DNA of 64,000 nucleotides. Origin: Taudactylus pleione. Lineage: Eukaryota; Chordata; Amphibia; Anura; Myobatrachidae. Below the pieces are notes generated by a model. The model worked only from the letters and a program-made list of their open reading frames with translations, was not told the origin of the DNA and searched no databases. Below, piece by piece: positions 55,425-64,000 of the stretch. Position 1 is the stretch's first letter. The number at the start of each line of letters is the position of its first letter. The stretch covers positions 3,081,001 to 3,145,000 of the forward strand of contig JAUIMM010000601.1 of assembly GCA_031769625.1 (NCBI GenBank), given 5' to 3'. The translations under genes and the position numbers were made by a program.

Positions 55425-55860
55425 AACAACATGTGGCACTCCAGCTGCTGGGGGACTACACATCCCAGAATGTCATGCCACAGTTTTGCTGTTAGGGCAT
55501 TCTAAAACTGTGGAAGGACATTTTGGTCTAGTTCCAATGCAGGTGCCTTGCCACATGTCCTCGGGGCGCTGAGAGGTGGGGGGAGCGGGTACAGATTATC
55601 CGGGCCCAGGCTTTCTGAGGGGCCCAGCGGGGGCCCAGGTCCGGCGCTGACCCCTCCTCACAGCAGCCCAGCACATAGCGTGTGCTGAGCTGCAGTTGGA
55701 GACTGCTCATGGCTGCTGAGCAGCAGCCACAGCTTCGCAGCACTACCAATCTTTTTTTTTTTTCTCGCCAAGGGGGCATGGCCACGCCTCCCACTATTAG
55801 GCCACGCCCCCTATTACCGGGGCCCGCCACGGCTCTTGGCGGGCCTGCATGTCCTTCACC
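55425..55860. repeat. Common interspersed repeat fragments
   Basis: CACTCCAGCTGCTGGGGGACTAC and CATCCCAGAATGTCATGCC, followed by CCACAGTTTTGCTGTTAGGG and its inverted echo TCTAAAACTGTGG. Then a GGGGCCCAGCGGGGGCCCAGG segment. These look like separate repeat fragments with no coding content. Confidence 0.5.
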
Positions 55861-56497
55861 TGTATTAGAGTATTCTCTAATGGGATAAAATGAAAGCATA
55901 AATGTTGCCACATTTAACAAACGGTTAAGCTACTTTGACAACACTGGCCATGCCCGTATGCTTCAGTTCGCCAGTTTACACACTAAATACAGTATCCGCA
56001 CACTATGTATGCGTACCCCTCACAATATGCTGGTCTATATGGTGTAAAACAGAGAATTACTTACCTCTAATCACTACAATCTGCAGCAAAGGTACACTGC
56101 AGATGTTGATTAACTCATTTAGTTAAATATAAACACGTTAGTCATTTCTGTACAGTATTCAGCTTAGTGATACATTGCATTTCATACTTATTACTATCTA
56201 AGAGGATTCTATTTGCTCGACTGTTAAACCACCATCAATGAATTTTGATATTTAGCCCCTATATATTTAATAATATATTATTTACTAATATGCTTAGAAT
56301 ACTTATTGAACCTTTGAAACTGATGCAAATACATCTGTATTACAAAATATACAAACATCCAGTGGCTGCTGCAGTGCAGTCCAATATTCAAATAGGAGAG
56401 ACACTGAAAAATAATTTCAGTCAGGATTAGTACAATCTGGATGGAAAGTGGTCAAGAATATGTTGGTTGCCAGACTTTTATAAGTTGTTTTCCACTC
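55861..56497. other. AT-rich non-coding stretch
   Basis: No gene recognised. Confidence 0.45.
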
Positions 56498-56500
56498 ACA

Positions 56501-56948
56501 GGGCTTGATTCAGTAGTGATTCAGCGATTATCGGCAGAACGGGTCTTCAGGCTGCCCCCAGGCTGATTGACAGGCAGAGTCATTTAAGGGACGGTGTGGG
56601 GGTGGGGTCGGCCGGCGTTGCTGGAAATGGGGGCGCATCCGTCCCGTTTTCTGGGAGTGGCCTGCCCAAGATCTGCATTGACCAATGCAGTGTCTTGGGC
56701 TCGCAAGCCAGCCAGCTTGGGTTAGATGAGGCTTACTCAGCTGGTTGGAGGTCTGGCAACTTCCACCATCATGATCATCAATAGTCGTGATGGTGATCCC
56801 AGCCTGCGACCTCCGTCGCAGTGCTGGTATTGCAAATCCAGCAGGGGGTGTCATACACCTACTACTGCATTTGCTTAATATTAAGGATCACAATTGTAAT
56901 GCTGCCTGCATGCAGCTTTGCATTTGCGATCCTTGCTGAATCAGGCCC
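56501..56948. mobile_element. GGGCC MITE, copy 5 (448 bp, TSD ACA)
   Basis: It starts GGGCTTGATTCAG and ends CTGAATCAGGCCC. ACA precedes (56498-56500) and follows (56949-56951). The interior shares little with copies 1-4 by eye (for example GGGACGGTGTGGGGGTGGGG), so this is a different subfamily with the same ends. Confidence 0.85.
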
Positions 56949-57059
56949 ACACTAAATATTTGCAATAAATGAAAGTCCATGATAAGTGTTAAGTACAGAT
57001 ACTGTAAATGAAAGAATGCAGATTAGAACAACATTTGTAATTCGTCGACCATCGCGACC

Positions 57060-57480
57060 AAAGAGGCGGAAATTGGGTTGGATGGAGCAGCTTCTGTGCT
57101 GTTTGCTGGGCCTACTGAAAGCTGTTTGTCAACAATGGGTGGCGTGCCTCAGGTCACCACAGCCTGCATTACGCACTGTATGTAACAGGTAAATATGTAT
57201 GTAATGTGACCAATATACACAACTTATTTTTGCATTATATGTATTTGCACTTTATTGCACACATCCTGGCAGGAAGATGCTCTGTGCTGCTCCTCTCTTG
57301 CCTGACATCTACCATCTACATTATCCAGTTATTCCACTTAGAGTCACCAGCATACAAAGGAGGCAGGTGTTTATTGAGATGAACCGTTATTCAGCCTATC
57401 AATTCACCAGGGTCCTGGGGAAACAAGTTGGGGTTTTACGGGTGAGCAATTAAAAAAACTGGGTAAATTTGAAAATCCTG
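57060..57480. repeat. Interspersed repeat shared with 13340-13900
   Basis: CTGTGCTGTTTGCTGGGCCT, CAACAATGGGTGGCGTGCCT, AAATATGTATGTAATGTGAC, AGGAAGATGCTCTGTGCTGC and ACATTATCCAGTTATTCC follow the order of 13500-13765. Confidence 0.75.
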
Positions 57481-58529
57481 GAAAAATCACTGGTGAGGTC
57501 CTAATTGGCTGGGTGTGCTGCATCTATGAAGAAGGGTGTCTGACCTTCTGATATTAAATGAAATAATGATGGTATAGATGCCCTCAAAAAAATCCTTTTG
57601 TTCTGGTGTGCAAATGAAAATGATAAAAGAAATAAGGTATTTAAAGGTTTCAATTAATCTTTACTATTCGAAACTGAAAGTAAACATGCAAAGAAAAATG
57701 GTATACATTAACAAAATGTAGCTCTGATCAATGTCAATGATGCAACCAAAAAATGTCCATACTAAGTGGCAAAAACAGTAACAATGGTGGTGAACAACCG
57801 AGTAAGGTGTGGGGGGAGGGGGGGAAATTAGATCCTCCACAATGTTAAAGAGAAAAAAAAAAGATAGAAAAGTTGGGAAGCAAAAACGGGAAACTGAAAT
57901 AACTTGTTGCAGAATTTAGGTATTATAAGGAATAGACCTAGGTCAGTGTAAAGTTGAGGGGGAATGGAGACCACAACAGAAAGTCTTGGGGGGTTATGTC
58001 TAGGATAGCTCAGTGTAGTGATAATGCGGCATCCCGCATTTTGATGATTTGTATTTAAGTAATTGTGTGCCCAGATGCTGTTGCTTGGGATATGATTCTT
58101 GGGGTAAGGAGTACGGTACTGGAGTTACTGGTGGGTGGTTCTCTGACACAGTGTTCTAGGTGTGGCGATGCGCCGGTGAACACCTGGACTACACCGACAG
58201 AAACTGGCACTCCACACCAGAAGGATCGCTGATGTCTACGGGGGGAATTAAACAGTTGTGCCTCAGGGAACCAGGCATTGTTACCCCCCTCCAAATTGAG
58301 ACTTACCTCTTCAGGTCTCTACAGTACTCTGCTCTCACCCCTTACCGGCTTGTAGTCTTCTCGCGTATCTCCTCCTGTCGCTTCCGGGTCAGTCAAGAGT
58401 TTGCAGCCCATCTGGTGCCGCCGAGGTGTGAGATGTCCGTGGTGATCTCCAGATCTCCTCTCAGTTAGTGTGAATAGGTGTAGCACCAATGCCTTTCAAC
58501 CCTTGTGGGGTCTTCTTCTGGGCAAATTT
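57481..58529. other. Non-coding stretch inserted between two shared repeats
   Basis: At 13.9 kb the two shared blocks lie almost side by side (GGTAAATTTCAAAATCAACC then ATGTTTTGCCC). Here the first block ends near 57480 (GGTAAATTTGAAAATCCTGG) and the second starts near 58525 (GCAAATTTGAAAATCTACCA). The intervening ~1 kb is therefore probably an insertion. It has no recognised coding homology. GGTGCAGCACCAATGCC-type ends were not resolved. Confidence 0.5.
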
Positions 58530-58880
58530 GAAAATCTACCATGTTTTGCCCACCCCATCATGTTGGTGGTTCAGAATTTTTTTTTGTAATGAAAGGGGCA
58601 TACAGAAGATGCTGTCTGTGGTCATAACAATTTCTGAACATGTTTGGGATATATCAACTGCATGTAGAAGATTTCGGTGGCTATGGCAGTGTGACTTCCA
58701 ACATCAGGAAACAAATGTTTTCATTAATCAAGAAAGGCATGAGGGAGATGGAGTATGTATGAATAGTAGTTGAAGACAGGGAAATGAAGGGTTTATTAGT
58801 AGTACTGTAAATTAAATTTAAGTTTTGGATTCCAAAGAAAATTTATGAGGGAGGAGGGGAGTCATTTACAAAGAATATTG
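58530..58880. repeat. Interspersed repeat, related to 13900-14230 and 13090-13290
   Basis: CATGTTTTGCCC, AAAGGGGCATACAGAAGATGC, TGTCTGTGGTCATAACAATTT, CTGCATGTAGAAGATTTCGG, then GAAACAAATGTTTTCATTAA and AAATTTATGAGGGAGGAGGG follow the order of 13910-14215. Confidence 0.75.
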
Positions 58881-59460
58881 ACACATTCACATCAGTTTTT
58901 GGCCCAGTTGAGGTCTTTGGTGGTTCCACATTTTTTTTTTAAATGAAAGGGGTATGCAGGAGATGCTGTCTGTGGAAGCACACAAAACGGAAGCTCTGAA
59001 CAGAAAGGGTACAGATGGATTTAAAAGTCTGGTACTAAACATATGTTATCATTGTGCATCTGTGATTAAATACAGTATGAAACAAAATAAAAAGTAATCA
59101 TCAGAGCAGTGGCACAAAAGCACAGCAGTTTAAAAAAATATAGGACATCTATGAAACATTTGCCACACAGCAGTGGCAGACAGGATGGCAGTTTAATAAA
59201 CTATAAAATTAAAAATATCAGGCAGCAATGCTCCAAACAGCACATAATGTTAAGAAAAGAAGTGCAAGATGGATTTGTCCTTGGACCCTTCCACCCACCC
59301 TTATGTTGTATATATTAAAAGGACATGCACAGATTAACAAACCAATCACTTCAGCAACAGGGACTGCCAATTGTGGCTGGCTTGTTTGGGCCCCCACAAA
59401 ACAAGCTACCAATGGGCAGCTGACATTGCTGACAATGATCACTCTGTGCACAAACTGGCT

Positions 59461-62400
59461 TTACAGAGGCAAGATGTTGTCACCATCATCATCTGATTCC
59501 TCACCCTCATCAGTGTGTGCATCATCTTCACACAATATTAATTTGTCCCCGCTGGAATCTACCATTACAGGTGCTGATGTAATTGTTGGATATAATTGGT
59601 GGTAAAGGTCTTCCTCGTGGAATTTGTCGTTAATTTTGCTGACAAGGTTCCCAGCTGTGCTGAAATCTCTTTCTGAGTACACACTGGAGGGTGGGCAGCT
59701 CAAGTAAAGCACAGCCAGTTTGTGCAGGTGCCTCCTAATTGCCTTTTTTTCCTGCCAGTAGTCAAACAGACTGTCTGACATGCCTATTTGGACGCTATCA
59801 ATAAAATAGTCCTCAACCATTCTTTGAATGGTGACTATATCAGATGGAGTCATGGTAGACGTCTCATTAATTATAGGCAATTCTTTTAGACCTGACAATG
59901 ATGTCAAAACTTGATTGTGTTGACTCATCTGCATCACCAGTGGGTCTTTTTTGGGGAAAGTTTAGTTTTTTCTTGCCAGCTGCATTTGCTGGAGAAACTA
60001 AAGGAGGAGCCACCGCTGCACTATGTTTCACTTGAGCTGATAACTTGCTTACCAACAGCTCATTGCATCTCTTCAGATCTGTGTCTATTGGGAAAAATAC
60101 ATGGTGTACAACGTAAACCTAAGATTGAGCATTATCGCTAAAATGTATTCATCCGATTGGAAGAGCCTGCCAACCCTTGGATTCTGGTGAAGCAAATAAA
60201 GGACTTGATCTACAAGTCCGACATACTTAGCGGAATCGCTTTATTTCAGCTCCTCCTTCAGTTTCTCAAGGTGCTTTTCCAACAGTCTAATTAGGGGAAT
60301 TACCTGACTCAAGTTGGCAGTGACTGAACTCACTTCACAGGTGACTACTCCGAGGGGTTTCAGCACTTTGCACAACACAGAGGGTATTTTCCACTGAGTT
60401 TGAGTAAGGTACATTCCCTCTCCTCTCGCTATGTCATATAGCTTTGGATGGCTATTTGCTGTTTCTCCATCTGCTGAAGCATATAATCCACCTTGTAACT
60501 ACTTCTACCTTCAGCTGGTGGCAGGGCACATTCAACATTTCTTGCAGGTGCTGTGATCTTCTACATGCACCTCCTGAATGATGAAAAGTCCAGAAATCTT
60601 TTGGGCCACAGAGAGTATCACCTGCAGGGCCCTGTTATTTAAAAAAAATGTTGCACCACCAAGTTGATTGTGTGAGCAAAACATGTGACATATTGGAATA
60701 CACCCAGCTGTAATGCCCACACAATATTGGTGGCATTGTCAGAAATCACAAATCCTGAGGAGAGTCTAAGCGGGGTAAGGCATTTTGCAATGACTTCCCT
60801 GGGTTTTTCTAAAAGGTTGTCAGTGGTATGCCTCTTAGTGAAACCGGTAATACACAGAGTAGAGTGCCTCTGAATAACATGCAGTTTCTTAGTTGCTGCT
60901 GCTGTTCGTTCTACTATAGACAATACACCTACCCAGTGGGCTGTTACAGTCATTTTAATCTTGCATGTACCCTGTTCTGCTTGTCCACATATCTGTGGTT
61001 AAGTGAACAGTGGGTACAATGGCATTTTGGAGGACAATAATTAAGTTTTTTAACGTGCCTGTATAGACTGGGAATTGCTTTTCTAGTAAAGTGGAATCTA
61101 GATGGGATTTGGTAGTGGTGACACAAGACCACAATTAACTCTCTAAAACCCACTGCACTAATAATGGATATTGGACGTACATCTAATACCAGCATAGATG
61201 TTATGGCGTCAGTGATCCGCTGTGCAACTGGCTGATTGCTGTCATACTTGCTCCCCTTTGCAAAGGATTTAACAGTCAATTGTTTTTTTAAACTACTACT
61301 AGTAGTCTTCCTAGTCCCCTTCTGGTCCTGATCCCCTTCTGGGATGAAGATCCAATCCCAACAGTAACAGCAGCAGCAGGCATAGCACTGTAGGATTCTT
61401 CTGAGGAATCCTGGATAGGGGAGGACTGAGTTAGCCTTATCAAATTGGATGCAGTACTACTTCTGATCATGATTGAGGATATTGTTAATGAAGGTGTTGA
61501 GGGTAAAGATGGGAGGTGGTTGGATCTGTCACAAGCCGCCATACTGTGAACGCAGGGCATGGCAATCGCTGGGTGGTCATTTGCTGAACTCCTCCCCGTC
61601 AAGTGTCCATCATCGCTGGCTTGTTCTGGCTTGGCTTCTGTGGCTATTTCCTCCTGGTGTGAACACTGCTCCAATGCCGGTGATAGTGTTTCATGTGTTT
61701 CCGGTTCTGGCATTGTCTCCTGTAATCCAGTCAAGTTCTCAGTTATCCAGTCAGCTTTGTTATCCCTGCCATTTGTGTCATCTAGGTGACATGGTCCTCA
61801 TATTTTCTACCTGCCATTTGTGCCATCTGGGCAGCACAGTCTGCATACCAGCTCTCTGCCATTTGTGTCATCCTGGCAGCACAGATTGCACTCAGTGTCC
61901 AGAGTGCGCATCCCAGCATCCTGAGAGCACAATCCTGTGTACTGCCACTAGTGTCATCCCGGCGGCACTAAGTGCACCTCAGCATCCTGAGTACGCTATT
62001 GTCATCCAGGGGGCACTTATGTGCAACTCAGCATCCTGAGTATGCAATCCTGTGTACTGCTGCTAGTGTCATCCCAGTGGCACTAAGCACACCTCAGCGT
62101 CCTGTGTATGCAAACCTGTGTACTGCCGCTAGAGTCATCTCGGTGGCACTTAGCACATCTAGCCAAGTTTACCAGCCCTCAAGGCTGCTACACAGCCCAA
62201 AAGCTGATACACAGCCCAAATGTTGCATCAAACTGAGTTTACCAGCTCTCAAGGCTGCTACACAGCCCAAAGGCTGCATCTTGTTCTTTGGGCCACAGGC
62301 AGCAACTTGTCAAATACTCCAGTCCCCAAGGCTATTGTGGGACTAACTTACTCAGACATTACCTCAATTTCTAACAGGATCTAGCAGAGAGAATGGAGCT

Positions 62401-62944
62401 AGCTGATGCTTGTTGTTACCTTTTTAGCCAAAGTTTCTGAATTTGGCAAAAACTTTTGATGGATGTACTGCAGATGACGTAAAAATGGAGGAGTTTCCTA
62501 GATGGTTATTCTACTTACTCTGGCTTTACAAAGGGTACAGCTGGCTTCACAATTGTTGGCCGGATTTCAGTAGAAATGATTCCAAACATAAGAAGTGGAT
62601 TTTTTTTTTATGCCCAGGCATGGCAATGTTTTTTTCCTTATTATGGGCAACAACTGTTTCCATTGGTGCCTGATTCATACAATAACATCCTCATCAAAAA
62701 TATCCTCATCATCAACATCTTCATCATTAACATCCTTATTAGCGTCAGCTACACAAATATCCTCCTCAACCTGGTGCACTTCCACAGCAGCATCCTGGAT
62801 TTGTATGTCAGCATGTTGACTTGTGCTGCTCATCCCCACATTTGCAGAGGGTGCACAAATGGCGGAAGGAGGCTCCTCTTCAAAAGCAGTATTGGAAAGG
62901 TAAGACACACATGGCACCCGCCAACACACTTTGACTCTCCTCAA
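59461..62944 (-). pseudogene. Long hAT transposase remnant D (acidic N-terminus, BED finger, C-terminal dimerisation region)
   Basis: Reading down the minus strand: an acidic segment (IQDAAVEVHQVEEDICVADA then DVNDEDVDDEDIFDEDV, about 62810-62675); KKSTSYVWNHFY and a BED zinc finger with SCTLCKARVSR and RHLQYIHQ (about 62600-62430); serine-rich and PIQDSSEESYSAMP segments near 61430-61370; SSSQKGIRTR near 61340; MLVLDVRPISIISAVGFREL near 61190; KKLNYCPPKCHCTHCSLNHR near 61040; PREVIAKCLTPLRLSSGFVI and the following VFQYVTCFAHTINLVVQHFF near 60805-60640; and the C-terminal LYLSCPPSSVYSERDFSTAG near 59730-59665. Many stops and frameshifts make it dead, yet domain order is complete. Tandem repeats have expanded between BED finger and core. 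hAT transposases cut and paste DNA with 8-bp target duplications. Confidence 0.85.
61770..62160. repeat. Degenerate ~60-bp tandem array inside hAT remnant D
   Basis: TGCCATTTGTGTCATC(T/C), GGCAGCACAGT and CAGCATCCTGAGTACGC-type words recur with GTACTGC(C/T)(A/G)CTAGTGTCATCC units about six to seven times. The open frame of 188 codons on the + strand here is produced by the repeat. Confidence 0.8.
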
Positions 62945-63469
62945 GGATTTGTGACATTTCTGAGCACACAGTTGGTTCTTGCCTAAACGATTTAAATTTT
63001 TTTGAAACTTCTACAGTGAGAAGTGCTTACATCATCATAATAGGAAGAACCACCAGTCATAAATAAAGGCCAAGGCTTTAGCCTTTCCTTGCCACTTTAT
63101 GTGGTGAAAGGCATATTGCCAATTGTATGTCTTTCTGCAGCTATCTTTCCATTTTTATTATTTTTTCTTTACCACTGTAAAAGATTGGTTCTTTGAATTT
63201 AGATGCCCTGACTTAATCCCTGTATGCCCTTGGGCATTGGATTTAGTAGACAACGTTGATGGACTAGTGTCATCACTGGTGGCAGCAGCACCAGCACTAG
63301 TGGTCCCTGCTCTCCTCTCAACTGATCATTCTCCATATCAACAAACACGAACATGGGGTACAGCACACATCACAATCTGTACCAAAGAATTTAATTTTTA
63401 ACTTTATTTTAAACTTTGTTCATAAACAACACTGTGCAGTCATACTGCTTATGTGAATGCACTGGTGTA

Positions 63470-63715
63470 GAACCTACAGCATCATAATACTTGTATAATA
63501 TTACACTGCGGTATTACTGACCAACAGTGTAACAATATTTGTATGAATATTACACTGCAGTGTTACTGACCAACAGTGTCACAATACTTGTATGAATATT
63601 ACTCTGTGGTATTACTGACCAACAGTGTTACAATACTTTTTTGAATACTACACTGTGGTATGGCCAGCAGTGTCACAGTGCTTATATATAAATATATATG
63701 AATACACTGTCATAT
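63470..63715. repeat. Four ~55-bp tandem units
   Basis: TATTACACTGCGGTATTACT, GACCAACAGTGTAACAATA and TTGTATGAATA recur four times, with small differences, the last unit truncated. Confidence 0.92.
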
Positions 63716-63829
63716 GGCATCACAGGGTACAGCACAAATAAAATGTTTTAAAGGGTTTTTTTAACTTATTCTTTTTATTTATTTTTTAGCAACTTTTGGC
63801 TACTTTTTTTTTTTTTACAGCTTGTGGAT

Positions 63830-64000
63830 GGACAGCACACCCCTGGATGGACAGGACACTGGATGGACAGCAAACCCTTGTATGGTCAGCATACTGGATG
63901 GACAGCACACCTCTGGATGGACAGCACACCCCTGGATTGACAGCACAACCCTGGACAGCACACTCCTGGATTGAACAAAACAGCTCCCTGGATGGAGCAT
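63830..64000. repeat. GGATGGACAGCACACCCCT tandem units (runs off the window)
   Basis: Units of about 24 bp built from CTGGATGGACAGCACACCC recur seven to eight times with variants. A related tract lies beside hAT remnant A at 15950-16090. The array continues past the window end. Confidence 0.9.

Noticed and set aside
61473..62039. 188-codon open frame on the + strand
   Set aside because: It overlaps hAT remnant D on the other strand and a ~60-bp tandem array. Its sequence repeats HLCHLG and HPE words that mirror the array, so it is not a gene.

Overview
This window looks like intergenic or intronic DNA from a large, repeat-rich vertebrate genome. An amphibian, probably a frog, is the best guess. 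The guess rests on the mix of elements: Tc1, Penelope-like, L1/Tx1-like and Ty1/copia elements, BED-finger hAT remnants, short hAT elements opening with TAGAGATG, and a PIF/Harbinger-type protein with a MADF domain. That mixture and the many hairpin MITEs recall anuran genomes from general knowledge; no database comparison was made. I found no convincing host gene, rRNA, tRNA or CRISPR array. Every recognisable protein is a decayed transposon protein.

Layout. 0-9 kb: a 552-bp MITE with GGGCCTGATTCAG ends, the 3' part of an L1-like LINE, a Ty1/copia remnant with two LTR-like direct repeats, and a second copy of the MITE. 9-17 kb: a MITE with a CCCTAA-rich interior, a 1.1-kb foldback element with arms of about 220 bp, and a hAT transposase fragment on the + strand. 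17-29 kb: a solo LTR inside a CCCTAA-rich MITE, an 82-bp tandem array whose first units are inverted, several hairpins including a 114-bp near-perfect palindrome, and a second hAT remnant. 29-35 kb: a tandem duplication carrying PIF/Harbinger-like remnants (a possible transposase fragment on + and a MADF/BESS-like gene on -), then a 1.1-kb minisatellite. 35-45 kb: foldback elements, a 235-bp hAT MITE with an 8-bp target duplication, and a 706-bp solo LTR inside a tandem array. 45-52 kb: a structurally complete Tc1 element with a broken transposase, another solo LTR, and a 5'-truncated Penelope-like element. 52-64 kb: a nested pair of MITEs, two further MITEs, and a long hAT remnant on the - strand with acidic, BED-finger and C-terminal regions.

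The features do not form a working pathway. What links them is insertion history. Several insertions can be read to the base, because the undisturbed target survives in a palindrome arm (52.8 kb), in an inverted copy of the host sequence (30.5 versus 33.07 kb), or in a tandem array (40.4 kb). The most notable signal is the GGGCCTGATTCAG family: four full-length copies with exact 3-bp target duplications, a fifth explained by an empty site in the same window, and a truncated sixth. Sequence was read by eye, so boundaries without a stated target duplication are approximate.
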